A stretch of 64,000 nucleotides of DNA from NCBI RefSeq assembly GCF_900074915.1, contig NZ_LT222319.1, forward strand, positions 796,001 through 860,000, given 5' to 3'. This DNA comes from Pseudomonas cerasi (lineage in GTDB: Bacteria; Pseudomonadota; Gammaproteobacteria; Pseudomonadales; Pseudomonadaceae). The position numbers and the translations under genes are program-made. Positions 1 through 8,754 of this stretch are shown here, piece after piece (the stretch's first letter is position 1; each line of letters starts with the position of its first letter). The notes beneath the pieces were generated by a model. That model was not told the DNA's origin. It worked only from the letters and a program-made list of their open reading frames with translations, and ran no database searches.

Positions 1-585
1 CGACCACAGCGCCAGATAGCCGGCCACCGCTCCCCACAGCGCATCGTTAAGCGAGGTAAACAGCCCGAAAGCGTTGACGATCAGGCCCAGCCACAGCAGT
101 GGCAGCACCATAGAATCAGGTAACAGCTGGTGATCAGCATCGATCAGACTCATCGCCAGCAGCCCCCAGCCCAATACCAGCATCGCCGCCGCCTGCCAAC
201 CAAAGCCGAAATGCCAGGCCACGTAGGCCGACAACACTGCGCAGGTCAGCTCTACCAATGGGTAGCGTTTGCTGATGGGGGCTTTGCACTGCGAGCATTT
301 ACCACGCAGCAGCAGATAGCTGATCACCGGCAGGTTCTCCCACGGGCGGATTTTGTGTGCGCATTGCGGGCAGCTGGAATGGGGGCGGTTCAGATTGAAG
401 ATGGGTTGATCGGGTTCGGCGGGCAGGCCGAGCATTTCACGGGATTGGGCTTTCCAGTCGCGCTCCATCATTATTGGCAGGCGATAGACGACCACGTTGA
501 GGAAGCTTCCGATGATCAGGCCGAGAATGCAGCAGGTGGTGACGAAGGCCAGAGGGGAGCTGGCCAGGAGGTCGAGGAGGGGCAT
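1..585 (-). CDS. pilD: Prepilin peptidase PilD (3' part outside window)
   Basis: Inner-membrane aspartic protease and N-methyltransferase that cleaves type IV prepilins and type II pseudopilins. The first 195 codons are present; the C-terminus lies beyond base 1. The protein opens MPLLDLLASSP, and the first membrane segment carries GSFLNVVVYRLP. The cytoplasmic zinc-type cysteine pairs follow (CPQCAHKI near residue 73 and CSQCKAPI about 25 residues later). The segment LLAMSLIDADHQLLPD contains the first catalytic aspartate region. The ATG lies one base beyond the pilC stop, so it is translated with pilBC. No internal break is visible. The identification is firm; only length is unknown. Confidence 0.95.
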   Translation of the reverse strand, partial: MPLLDLLASSPLAFVTTCCILGLIIGSFLNVVVYRLPIMMERDWKAQSREMLGLPAEPDQPIFNLNRPHSSCPQCAHKIRPWENLPVISYLLLRGKCSQCKAPISKRYPLVELTCAVLSAYVAWHFGFGWQAAAMLVLGWGLLAMSLIDADHQLLPDSMVLPLLWLGLIVNAFGLFTSLNDALWGAVAGYLALWS

Positions 586-586
586 C

Positions 587-1804
587 TCAGACAACGCTTC
601 CAAGTTTGAAGATGGGGAGATACATGGCAATCACTAAGCCGCCGACGATAACACCCAGCACCGCCATGATCATCGGTTCCATGAGACTGGTCATATTGTC
701 GACCATATTATCGACCTCGTCTTCATAGTAAGTCGCGACTTTATCGAGCATGGCGTCAAGCGCCCCTGACTCTTCTCCGATTGCTGTCATTTGTATCGCC
801 AGACTTGGAAATACACCTGTTGATCGCATCGAGAAATTCAGCTGCATGCCAGTAGAGACATCCTGTTTGACTTGATTGACCGCGTTCCTGAATACGACGT
901 TACCGGTGGCTCCGGCAACCGAATCCAGTGCCTCAACCAGTGGCACCCCTGCGGCAAAGGTTGTCGCAAGCGTGCGTGCATAACGTGCGACGGATGACTT
1001 GAAAATCAGCGGTCCGATAATGGGTACTTTCAGAAGAGAGCGGTCGACGCTGTCACGAAAATTTTGAGACCGCTTGTATGTCCTCTTAAACATGAAAAAG
1101 CTGATAAAAAACAATACGACTATCGCCAGCCACCACTGCTGAACGACCTCCGAAAGCGCGATGACCATCAATGTGAACGCTGGTAATTCCGCGTTGAACC
1201 CTGCAAAAACAGACTGGAACTGCGGCACCACCTTGATCAGCAAAATACCTGACACGATAAACGCGACAATTAATACGGCGGTAGGATAAGTCATGGCCTT
1301 CTTGATTTTGGCCTTAAGCTTTTCTGTTTTTTCCTTGTAGCTTGCCACGCGATCCAGCAGGCTTTCTAACGCTCCCGCTTGTTCGCCGGCATCGACCAGG
1401 TTGCAGAACAAATCATCAAAGTATTCTGGTTTATGCCGCAGAGCCGTCGCAAAGCTGTTCCCTGCCGACACCTCCTGCTTCAGTGAGCCAACCAGTGCAC
1501 GCATGTTCGGGTTTTCTGCACCCTCGGCAATGATGTCAAATGCCTGCAGAAGCGGCACACCTGCCTTCATCATGGTCGCCATCTGCCGAGAAAAGAATGC
1601 GATGTCCAGCGGCTTGATTTTCTTGCCTTTGCCAAAGATCGAAACGGGCTTTTTACGTACCTTGGTGAAGTTGATACCTTGCTTGCGCAGTTGAGCCTTT
1701 ACGAGCGCAAGATTGTGCCCGCTCACTTCGCCACTGAGTTTGCCGCCTTTTTTGTCCACACCTTCCCACTTGTAAACACTGACTTTAACTGCCTTGCTGG
1801 CCAT
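587..1804 (-). CDS. pilC: Type IV pilus inner-membrane platform protein PilC
   Basis: GspF/PilC family protein of 405 residues, the usual length. It sits in the inner membrane, contacts the PilB and PilT ATPases and is needed for pilus extension. Two homologous cytoplasmic T2SSF domains are visible, about residues 70-195 (FFSRQMATMMKAGVPLLQAF) and 275-395 (YARTLATTFAAGVPLVEAL), with hydrophobic segments near 175, 225 and at the C-terminus (MIMAVLGVIVGGLVIAMYLP). It lies two bases after pilB and directly before pilD, a tight pilBCD operon read leftwards. It starts at ATG 1804. Confidence 0.97.
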   Translation of the reverse strand: MASKAVKVSVYKWEGVDKKGGKLSGEVSGHNLALVKAQLRKQGINFTKVRKKPVSIFGKGKKIKPLDIAFFSRQMATMMKAGVPLLQAFDIIAEGAENPNMRALVGSLKQEVSAGNSFATALRHKPEYFDDLFCNLVDAGEQAGALESLLDRVASYKEKTEKLKAKIKKAMTYPTAVLIVAFIVSGILLIKVVPQFQSVFAGFNAELPAFTLMVIALSEVVQQWWLAIVVLFFISFFMFKRTYKRSQNFRDSVDRSLLKVPIIGPLIFKSSVARYARTLATTFAAGVPLVEALDSVAGATGNVVFRNAVNQVKQDVSTGMQLNFSMRSTGVFPSLAIQMTAIGEESGALDAMLDKVATYYEDEVDNMVDNMTSLMEPMIMAVLGVIVGGLVIAMYLPIFKLGSVV

Positions 1805-1806
1805 GC

Positions 1807-3501
1807 TTAATCCTTGGTCACGCGGTTGACTTCTTCAAGGCTGGTAATGCCCTGCATGGCCTTCGACAGCCCGGAGGTCCTCAAATCATTGAAGCCGTCC
1901 TTGCGCATCTGCCTGGAAATCTCCAGCGAATTGCCTTCTTCCATGATGATGCGTTCCAGTTCTGGCGTTTTCTTGACTACTTCGTAAATGCCGACCCTGC
2001 CCCTGTAGCCGCCGTTGCAATGCTCACACCCTACTGGGCCATAGATCTTAAACGTACCGATCTTCTCCTCTGGAAACCCCTCCTGGATGAGCGTTTCACG
2101 AGGTATATCGAGTTCTTTCTTGCATTGGCTACAGAGCTTGCGGGCCAGCCGCTGGGCAATGATGAGATTGATTGCTGTAGCGATGTTGAACGCTGCAACA
2201 CCCATATGATGCAAGCGCGTCAGAGTTTCTGCGGCACTGTTAGTGTGCAGGGTAGATAACACCATGTGACCGGTTTGTGAGGCTTTGATGGCAATTTCGG
2301 CGGTTTCCAAGTCTCGTATCTCGCCGACCATGATCACGTCGGGATCTTGACGAAGAAATGCGCGCAAGGCTTGAGAAAAGTCCAGTCCCTGACGCGGGTT
2401 GACGTTGACCTGATTGATGCCTTCCAGATTGATTTCTACTGGGTCTTCAGCAGTGGAGATGTTGATGTCCACGGTGTTGAGAATGTTCAGGCCGGTGTAT
2501 AGCGAAACGGTTTTACCCGAGCCGGTGGGGCCGGTCACAAGAATCATGCCTTGGGGTTGTTTCAAGGCTTCCATATACAAAGCTTTTTGGTCCGGTTCAT
2601 AGCCCAATGCGTCAATGCCCATCTGTGCGCTGGTCGGATCGAGAATCCGCATCACGATCTTCTCGCCCCACAGTGTTGGCAGTGTGTTCATGCGGAAGTC
2701 GATCGCTTTGTTTTTTGACACTCGCAGCTTGACCCTGCCGTCCTGCGGTTTTCGTCGTTCCGAGATATCGAGGCTGGCCATAACTTTCAGTCGCGCAGCA
2801 ATTCGGTTGGCCAGATGAATCGGTGGTTTGGCCACTTCATGCAAAATACCGTCGGTGCGCAGGCGCACGCGAAAGATCTTTTCGTAAGGTTCAAAGTGCA
2901 GGTCGGATGACCCTAGGCGTATTGCGTCCATCAGCATTTTGTTGACGAAGCGCACCACTGGAGCATCATCGGCATCACTCTGAGTGGCCAGGGAGGTTTC
3001 CTTGTCACTTGCAGGCTCAATGTCCAGGCCAAGGTCGATATCCGCCAGTTCCCCAAGGCCACTTTCAGTGTCAAAAAAACGGTCTATGGCAATGGTCAGC
3101 TTGTCATCTTCAACCAGAATCGCTTCAGTGTTTAGCCCGGTACTGAACTGTATGTCTGTGACCGCCTGATGGTTGGTAGGGTCCGAGATGCCTACAAACA
3201 GCTTGTTACCACGCCGCCACAACGGAAGTGCATGATGCTGACGAATCAGCTTTTCACTGACCAACCCTTTGGGTTGGCTTTCCTTGTCCAGACTGGCAAG
3301 GTCCATGAAAGGTACGCCAAACTGGTCTGAAGCCATTTCTGCCAGCGTCAGGCTTTTGACCAGTTTGTTCTGGACCAGATAGCTCACCAGTGAAACCTTG
3401 TCGCGGCGCGCCTGCTGATAAGCTTGCTGCGCAGCAGTTTCGGTGAGTAGCTCGGCCAAGACCAATTGTTTGGCCAAACCGGTGAGGACAGCATCAGACA
3501 T
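1807..3501 (-). CDS. pilB: Type IV pilus extension ATPase PilB
   Basis: Hexameric cytoplasmic ATPase that powers pilin polymerisation. It has an N-terminal MshEN-type domain (residues 1-150), a Walker A motif GPTGSGKT, an Asp box, Walker B region QDPDVIMVGEIRD, a His box (GHMVLSTLHTN) and the C-terminal zinc-binding CSQCKKE...CEHCNGGYRGR. I chose ATG 3501 (MSDAVLTGLAKQ, 564 aa). The longer reading begins with TTG at 3522 and adds seven residues not expected in the family; the GGTGG just upstream of 3501 can serve as ribosome-binding site. It heads the leftward pilBCD operon and diverges from pilA. Confidence 0.96.
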   Translation of the reverse strand: MSDAVLTGLAKQLVLAELLTETAAQQAYQQARRDKVSLVSYLVQNKLVKSLTLAEMASDQFGVPFMDLASLDKESQPKGLVSEKLIRQHHALPLWRRGNKLFVGISDPTNHQAVTDIQFSTGLNTEAILVEDDKLTIAIDRFFDTESGLGELADIDLGLDIEPASDKETSLATQSDADDAPVVRFVNKMLMDAIRLGSSDLHFEPYEKIFRVRLRTDGILHEVAKPPIHLANRIAARLKVMASLDISERRKPQDGRVKLRVSKNKAIDFRMNTLPTLWGEKIVMRILDPTSAQMGIDALGYEPDQKALYMEALKQPQGMILVTGPTGSGKTVSLYTGLNILNTVDINISTAEDPVEINLEGINQVNVNPRQGLDFSQALRAFLRQDPDVIMVGEIRDLETAEIAIKASQTGHMVLSTLHTNSAAETLTRLHHMGVAAFNIATAINLIIAQRLARKLCSQCKKELDIPRETLIQEGFPEEKIGTFKIYGPVGCEHCNGGYRGRVGIYEVVKKTPELERIIMEEGNSLEISRQMRKDGFNDLRTSGLSKAMQGITSLEEVNRVTKD

Positions 3502-3551
3502 ATAGCCACCAGACACAGACAATGTGAGGGTTATAGCTTAGTCAGGCGATG

Positions 3552-3565
3552 CTGCCAATTGGCAG
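3552..3565. repeat. Perfect 14-bp palindrome in pilB-pilA intergenic region
   Basis: CTGCCAATTGGCAG is its own reverse complement. It lies between the divergent pilB and pilA, 100 bp upstream of the pilA sigma-54 promoter. It could be a binding site for a dimeric regulator or part of pilB promoter control. Function is inferred only from position and symmetry. Confidence 0.45.
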
Positions 3566-3574
3566 TGAGCCATA

Positions 3575-3589
3575 TGACAAAAATTGTCA
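3575..3589. promoter_or_regulatory. Inverted TGACA/TGTCA repeat, candidate PilR site
   Basis: TGACA-AAAAT-TGTCA is an interrupted palindrome about 75-90 bp upstream of the pilA -24/-12 element, the usual distance for a sigma-54 enhancer site. PilR of P. aeruginosa binds TGTC-containing repeats upstream of pilA, so this is a reasonable activator site. No direct evidence. Confidence 0.4.
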
Positions 3590-3664
3590 GTTTCTGCTCG
3601 TTTCTGATAACGCCCAGTCGTGAAAGACCCGATTTGAAGCGATAGGTAGCGCCTTGCTCGATAT

Positions 3665-3680
3665 TGGCACGGGCTATGCT
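3665..3680 (+). promoter_or_regulatory. Sigma-54 (RpoN) promoter of pilA
   Basis: TGGCAC-N5-ATGCT has the invariant GG (3666-3667) and GC (3678-3679) separated by exactly 10 bp, the -24/-12 signature. Transcription would start near 3691, giving a leader of about 35 nt before the pilA ATG at 3727. pilA is RpoN- and PilR-dependent in other pseudomonads. Confidence 0.8.
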
Positions 3681-3726
3681 TGACCGTAGTCAAGGCACTA
3701 CCTTATTGACGCCTGGAGAAGTACGC

Positions 3727-4122
3727 ATGCAAACACAAAAAGGTTTCACGTTGATCGAGTTGATGATCGTTGTTGCGATCATCGGTATTCTGGCTGCTGT
3801 GGCCATTCCTTCCTATCAAAACTACACCTTGCGCGCGCAGGCCTCTGCTCTGCTCGCTAGCTTGGATTCCGCCAAGTTGGCGGTAGCAGAGAACTACTCC
3901 AATGGCTCGGCTGCCGCAGATGTATGTGGTACGGGTGCTAGTGCGATTGCTGGCTGCACTGGGGCTGGTGTTCTTTCAGCTAACAAGCCGACTCCAGCTG
4001 TGACAGTTAGGCTTACACCAACCTTCCCTGCTGCAACAACCGTTGGTGGTAGTGTGACATGGGGATGCGTCGTTGTGCCGGTCTCAGCTGCACCTAGTGG
4101 ATGTTCAGGGGCAGCCTCTTAA
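3727..4122 (+). CDS. pilA: Type IV major pilin PilA
   Basis: Type IVa pilin of 131 residues, including a six-residue leader. The prepilin site [22 protein letters not shown] has Glu5 of the mature protein and the hydrophobic N-terminal helix used for assembly. A disulphide-type C-terminal cysteine pair is visible (WGCVV and SGCSG). I chose ATG 3727, since GGAGAAG lies about 6 bp upstream and the leader length is typical; the longer frame from 3664 would add 21 residues and overlap the promoter. The last residue is serine (CSGAAS), which matches pilins that are O-glycosylated at a C-terminal Ser by a TfpO/PilO ligase encoded next door. The gene is monocistronic or leaks into tfpO through a terminator. 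Confidence 0.96.
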   Translation: MQTQKGFTLIELMIVVAIIGILAAVAIPSYQNYTLRAQASALLASLDSAKLAVAENYSNGSAAADVCGTGASAIAGCTGAGVLSANKPTPAVTVRLTPTFPAATTVGGSVTWGCVVVPVSAAPSGCSGAAS

Positions 4123-4143
4123 TAACTTGCATACGGCAATGAG

Positions 4144-4167
4144 AAAGGCGCTTATGGCGCCTTTTTT
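4144..4167 (+). terminator. Rho-independent terminator after pilA
   Basis: Stem AAAGGCGC / GCGCCTTT with loop TTATG, followed by a T run (4162-4167). It would end most pilA transcripts before the ligase gene, which is expected to be expressed at a far lower level than pilin. Confidence 0.85.
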
Positions 4168-4191
4168 GTCAAAGCGTTTTAGTGGGATTCC

Positions 4192-5589
4192 ATGATTTTT
4201 TTTCTCTACTGCTGTGCTATATTGATATTCAGTTCATGTTTTTATGGTTTTTCCGGACATGATTCTCAGAGAATTGCACAATTTTTGATTGGTTTTTCAT
4301 CGCTTTTTTTGTTATTAAAGTATTCGGCTAAACAGTTAAGCTTCTGCACTGTGTCGTCCCAAGTAAAGTTGTTTTTTTTTAGTGTTGTGGTGATGGGGTT
4401 CGTCTCCAGTTTCATGTCCCACCGTCCCCTTTGGGCGTTAACTGAACTGTCCGTCCTGCTGCTTTCTTGCGGTATCGGCTGCGCATTCGCTTTGCAAAGA
4501 AACGTTTACGGTACCCAATTGGATCGCGCCTTCATAGGCTTCGTCATCCTTATCTGCACTGTTAAAACAATCCAGTTTCTATCCGCCTCCACAGCAGCAT
4601 TCCTCAGCTCCGTCCCAACCCTCGACACCGACCTGCTACTCGACGGCTTTTCCAACAAGCGTTTTTACGGCCAATTTCAGACCTTCACTTTGCCCTTACT
4701 TGTACTTCCGCTACTACTGACCTCTACACGGCGCTCGATCAAGATCGGCTTGTTCTGCCTGACCAGTCTCTGGTGGATGATCGCGATCAGTGGAGGGACT
4801 CGCGGGACATGGCTGGGTATGGGGGTTGCAGTTGCCTTAATGTTTTGCTTGGGGCATGCAGGGCGACGCTGGTCAGGCTGGCAACTCGCTGCTGCTACGG
4901 CCGGGCTTCTGCTATTTACTCTGCTATTCAGCGTGCTACCAGGCCTGTTGGGTATCGAAGTCAGCAATTTTGCCGGCGACCGCCTGACCACGTCACTGTC
5001 CGCACGGGAAATCCTCTGGCAACAAGCATGGGCTATGATCAAAGAGCGCCCGCTATTGGGCTTCGGCCCCATGCATTTCGCTGATATATGTAATGCCGTG
5101 GCGGCGCACCCACATCAGGCCATTCTGCAATGGGCCTGTGAGTGGGGGATTCCCTCGACGTTATGCGTGGCAGGTCTGGCGTTATATGGGCTGAGCGCCA
5201 CCGCTGTTCTAGTGCGTAAGCGTGCGCTGTCCCTTGAGCCTGTAGACCTGATGCGCCTGTGCCTGTTCGCCAGTCTTATTGGTGCCCTTACCCAGTCAAT
5301 GGTTGATGGCGTGATAGTTATGCCGTATTCACAACTTTGGCTGGCGATCATTATAGGCTGGCTGCTGGCGTTGCATGAATGGCAAATAGCCCCCCGTCCG
5401 GCCAGTATTGCGCTCAGTCGTGCATGGTTGCTTTGCCTGACGCTTGCGACGGGCATGATTCTCTACACCATTGTTCGCGACGTACCCGACATGGACACAC
5501 GCAGACAGCAATTTAGTGAGGATTTGGGTGGGCGATATCTTCCACGTTTTTGGATGCAGGGAGTTATTGCGGATCCCCCCGCGAGATGA
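4192..5589 (+). CDS. tfpO: Wzy/WaaL-family ligase, probable pilin glycosyltransferase TfpO
   Basis: Polytopic membrane protein (465 aa) with about 10-12 hydrophobic segments. The Wzy_C/O-antigen ligase signature is visible: a periplasmic loop with RPLLGFGPMHF near residue 285 and HPHQAILQWACEWGIP near 305. Members transfer lipid-linked sugar to acceptors: LPS core (WaaL) or the C-terminal serine of type IV pilin (TfpO/PilO). Its place directly after pilA, and the C-terminal Ser of that pilin, favour pilin glycosylation. The first 200 bases are much more AT-rich than the surroundings, which suggests acquisition by transfer. A general O-antigen polymerase or ligase role is the main alternative. 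Confidence 0.75.
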   Translation: MIFFLYCCAILIFSSCFYGFSGHDSQRIAQFLIGFSSLFLLLKYSAKQLSFCTVSSQVKLFFFSVVVMGFVSSFMSHRPLWALTELSVLLLSCGIGCAFALQRNVYGTQLDRAFIGFVILICTVKTIQFLSASTAAFLSSVPTLDTDLLLDGFSNKRFYGQFQTFTLPLLVLPLLLTSTRRSIKIGLFCLTSLWWMIAISGGTRGTWLGMGVAVALMFCLGHAGRRWSGWQLAAATAGLLLFTLLFSVLPGLLGIEVSNFAGDRLTTSLSAREILWQQAWAMIKERPLLGFGPMHFADICNAVAAHPHQAILQWACEWGIPSTLCVAGLALYGLSATAVLVRKRALSLEPVDLMRLCLFASLIGALTQSMVDGVIVMPYSQLWLAIIIGWLLALHEWQIAPRPASIALSRAWLLCLTLATGMILYTIVRDVPDMDTRRQQFSEDLGGRYLPRFWMQGVIADPPAR

Positions 5590-5700
5590 CGACAACACTT
5601 GTGCTAGCATTTTGTGCGTGAGGTAGCCTGATCCTGAGACGAGTAAGCAGAGACTCGTCTTGGTGAGTTGTGGATAAAATTTTTTCTTTCGGAGTATTCA

Positions 5701-6987
5701 ATGGCTGCAAAGATGCCTTTACAGGGCACTGAAACTCCATCGAATTTCTCGGTATTTTCTCTGTTGAGGAAAGGCAGTCCTCTGATCGTTCAGTGGATGT
5801 CAACGATTTACGGCGCTGCAATGTCGCTTGGGATCTCAGTTCTCCTGGCGAGAAGCATGGGGCCAGACGCCTTTGGCGCTTACACCTACATTTATGTTCT
5901 CGCTATGTTTCTGGCACTGATTCAGGACGCGGGACTTAAAACCCTTTTTTTACGTGAGCGAGCCTCTCCTACGGCAGCCCTGAAGGCGTTGAATCAAACG
6001 CTGCCGCGCCAGGCGTTATTGCATCTTGTAATCAGCAGCCTGATGTTAATGCTGCTCGCCTGCCTGGCTTCCCGCTGGATAGATGGTTTCGCGCTGGCTG
6101 CTGCAGTGTTCTGTTTCAGCGCAATTACGCTGGTTACATGGTTATCGTCATGGCTAAAAGGCGCTGGAGAGTTTTCCAAGGATGCTTTCTTTCAGGTTTG
6201 CTCTCGAAGTTTGAGTGCGCTGATGATCCTGTCCAGCATTGCCATCTTCGGCCTGACACCGGTCGCTATCTTCTCTGCCTGGGGGCTTGGCCTGTTATTG
6301 ACGTTTGTTTGGTTTCGGCGAGAGTTGCCTACGTTGATCAAAGCACCGCTGATGTTGCCCGTATGGGCTTACCGCAGTGCGTTCGTTTTTCTGTTGCTAG
6401 ACCTGCTTACAACAATCTACCACCGCGTAGACATCGTCATTTTGCATAGCGTGCTGGGTTATGTCCCGCAAGTAGGCTCCTACGCCGTTGCTTGCCGGTT
6501 GATTGACGGCGTCATGCTGCTTGCTACTCCTGTAGCGCTAGTGATATTCCGGCGCATGCGGCATCTGGCGGAGACGCCGGACGGCAGCGTTAATTTCAGC
6601 CGCAAGGCGATCCTGATCGCTTTTGCGATTGGTGCGTTGCTGGCAGGCGGTGGCTGGATATCAGGCGGCTGGGGAGTAGGCCTGCTTTTTGGTAGCGCTT
6701 ATGTGGACGAAACACAGCCCATCATGGGTTGGTTGTCGATTTCATTGTTCTTTGCTCTCCCAAATTTTGTTCTTACGCAATGCGCAGTTGCAACTCATCA
6801 AGAGCGTTTCTTTCTGATCAGTGCGGCATTTTCGTTATTCGCGAACGTGTGCCTTAATGCATGGCTTGTACCACTACATGGAGCCATGGGGGCTGCATGG
6901 GCAACCGTTTCTTCAGAAGCAATACTTACGATCTGCCTGCTGTTGGGCGGTATCCTCGCAGTGAAGCCCGACACTTCCGCTCACTAA
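5701..6987 (+). CDS. MOP-superfamily oligosaccharide flippase (Wzx-like)
   Basis: Membrane protein of 428 residues with about 12 predicted helices and the polysaccharide_synt arrangement (N-terminal STIYGAAMSLGISVLLARSMGPDAFG, central WFRRELPTLIK loop). Such proteins flip lipid-linked sugars across the inner membrane. ATG 5701 has GGAG 8 bp upstream; the reading from 5668 adds 11 residues without a good site. It lies 111 bp after the pilin ligase gene. The pair could supply and attach a glycan to pilin or a surface polysaccharide, although no glycosyltransferase genes are next to it. The substrate cannot be read from the sequence. Confidence 0.75.
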   Translation: MAAKMPLQGTETPSNFSVFSLLRKGSPLIVQWMSTIYGAAMSLGISVLLARSMGPDAFGAYTYIYVLAMFLALIQDAGLKTLFLRERASPTAALKALNQTLPRQALLHLVISSLMLMLLACLASRWIDGFALAAAVFCFSAITLVTWLSSWLKGAGEFSKDAFFQVCSRSLSALMILSSIAIFGLTPVAIFSAWGLGLLLTFVWFRRELPTLIKAPLMLPVWAYRSAFVFLLLDLLTTIYHRVDIVILHSVLGYVPQVGSYAVACRLIDGVMLLATPVALVIFRRMRHLAETPDGSVNFSRKAILIAFAIGALLAGGGWISGGWGVGLLFGSAYVDETQPIMGWLSISLFFALPNFVLTQCAVATHQERFFLISAAFSLFANVCLNAWLVPLHGAMGAAWATVSSEAILTICLLLGGILAVKPDTSAH

Positions 6988-7018
6988 GGCTCTCACCGGA
7001 AGCCATCCGTCGAGAGCC
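6988..7018 (+). terminator. Weak inverted repeat after flippase gene
   Basis: GGCTCTC and GAGAGCC pair across a 17-nt loop immediately after the stop codon at 6985-6987. No T run follows, so this may be a Rho-dependent end or an mRNA-stabilising hairpin. Confidence 0.35.
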
Positions 7019-7036
7019 AGAGCTCAAAGCCCAGTG

Positions 7037-7582
7037 TTAACGCACCACCCCATCAACCCGCGCCCGCCCTTTAAACCGCCTCCTCACCCCAACCACAACC
7101 ATCACCACCAGCAATCCCACCACCACAAAAAAGATCGTATTAAAAATCGGAAACGGTTGATCACGGCTCGTCACCGCCTCAACCTCTGTCACGTTGGGGA
7201 ACATCGACAGGATCGTTATCCGCCAGCCGTAGTAACGAATCAAAGCCAGTTGCTGGGAATCACGCGAGTAGCCCTGGGCTTTGGCCTGGATGTCGGCGGA
7301 GTCGAATTTGAAGTACCACGGGAAGCTCCAACCGGTGTCTTCGTTGCGGTAGACCACGACTTTCTTGGTGTCCGGGTCTTCGGTGTTGATGAAGTACACG
7401 TCGCGGGTCGGGCCGTCTGCCGGGTTTTCGGCGTTGATGACGCCGTCGGCGTCCATTCTTTTGACTTCCACGCCGGTGATCATCACGACATCATGGCGCG
7501 GCAGGACGTAGTAGAGGCTTAATGCGCCGATCCCCAGTGCAACGAATACCACAAGCCAAATCGACCTTCTCAGCCACTTCAT
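7037..7582 (-). CDS. DUF1523 family membrane protein
   Basis: Protein of 181 residues with a hydrophobic segment at each end (about 8-28 and 143-165) and a soluble middle part, probably periplasmic, containing PTRDVYFINTEDP and EDTGWSFPWYFKFDSADIQAKA. These features match the DUF1523 family as I recall it. Function is unknown. It is divergent from the Ter locus with a 119-bp gap, so the two may share a control region. The leftward 3' end faces the flippase gene. Confidence 0.75.
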   Translation of the reverse strand: MKWLRRSIWLVVFVALGIGALSLYYVLPRHDVVMITGVEVKRMDADGVINAENPADGPTRDVYFINTEDPDTKKVVVYRNEDTGWSFPWYFKFDSADIQAKAQGYSRDSQQLALIRYYGWRITILSMFPNVTEVEAVTSRDQPFPIFNTIFFVVVGLLVVMVVVGVRRRFKGRARVDGVVR

Positions 7583-7701
7583 ACCAGCGTCCTCTGTTTA
7601 AAATTGCGTGACTTTGCCCTAATCCGAACATTTCGAAGCAAAACAGTTATTACAAAATTCGACAAGGCCGTTGCTGACGGCGTTGTCTCCCGGAGATTGA
7701 C

Positions 7702-8700
7702 ATGATTTGGTTCCTTGAAGGGCAATCCAGCCAGCGTGAAGTGATCATGGGTGCGCGCGATGCGCTGCCTGCATCGGTACAGATCATCGCTTCGCATCGC
7801 CAGCAGCGTTCCGAAATCACCGGGCAGGCCGATATGGCGCTGCAAGAGCCGGTCGATAACGACGAGCGTATCGACTGGGTGCTGCAAACTGCTCGCTCGC
7901 TGGGCGTCAAGATTATTGTCGCCGGGCGTATATGCAGCTTTTACGAAGCGCAGCGTGCGCGTTTTGTCGCTGAAGGGTTGGACCTCGTTACCGGCGGAAC
8001 GTCCCTACAGACCTTCATGGATGTCGATGACAAGAGTCGTTTCACGGCGGCGGCCGAGGCGGCGGGGCTGGCGTGTATTCCGGGGATTGCCGTCAGCAAT
8101 GCCGAGGAGTTGCAGACGGCTTACGATGCGTTGGCGGTGTCTGGCGAGGTGTGTATCAAGCCGGTGGTCGGGATTTAAGGGCGCGGCTTCTGGCGCTTCA
8201 AGACCGACGTTGACGATTTTCGTTGTTTCGCCAATCCCGATGCGCGTGAGACGACCTTTCAGGCGTACCTTAATGCTTATCGTCAGGCCGATGATGTTCC
8301 CGCCATGCTGCTCATGCCGTACATGCCGGGCAGTGAGTGTTCGGCAGACATGGTCTGCGAGCACGGCAAGGCGGTTGCTTTCGTCGGGCGGCGCAAGGTG
8401 GGGCTCAATCAGACTTTCGAGCGTGACAGCGAAGCGGTACAGCTGGCGGTACGTGCTGCGGAGCATTTTGCCTGCGACGGGCTGATCAATGTGCAGACCC
8501 GCGACGACGCGGATGGCAAGCCGCGCTTGCTGGAGATCAACCCGCGTTATTCAGGCGGCATTGGCTACACCCGTGAAACCGGCATCAACCTGCCAGGTAT
8601 TTTTGCGGCCCGGCGTCTCGGCTTGAAAGAACCGGAAACACATTGGCTCGAAGATATCCGCGTCAAGGCCATCACGGTCGCTGTACGGGCCTCGGTTTGA
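7702..8700 (+). pseudogene. ATP-grasp enzyme of Ter locus, interrupted by in-frame TAA
   Basis: The frame encodes 332 codons of an ATP-grasp carboxylate-amine ligase-like protein, but codon 159 is TAA (8176-8178). Homology-like sequence continues in the same frame without any shift: KPVVGI-stop-GRGFWRFKTDVDDF, then the ATP-grasp core (CDGLINVQTRDDADGKPRLLEINPRYSGG). The break is a single point change inside the glycine-rich ATP loop, so the upper fragment is inactive by itself. The first possible restart (ATG 8305) lacks most of the ATP-binding region. A GGAG site precedes ATG 7702. ATP-grasp genes accompany ter genes in a predicted nucleoside-like metabolite pathway. A sequencing error or translational readthrough are alternatives to a true pseudogene. 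Confidence 0.85.
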
Positions 8701-8754
8701 TCGTGATAATAGATTTTTGCTATCACTAATCGCTCTTATCAGGGAGGATCGGGC

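Noticed and set aside
130..609. Open frame on the + strand over pilD
   Set aside because: It is antisense to the first 195 codons of prepilin peptidase, which reads well on the other strand.
7034..7522. His/Pro-rich + frame over the DUF1523 gene
   Set aside because: Antisense to a gene with membrane segments and family features.
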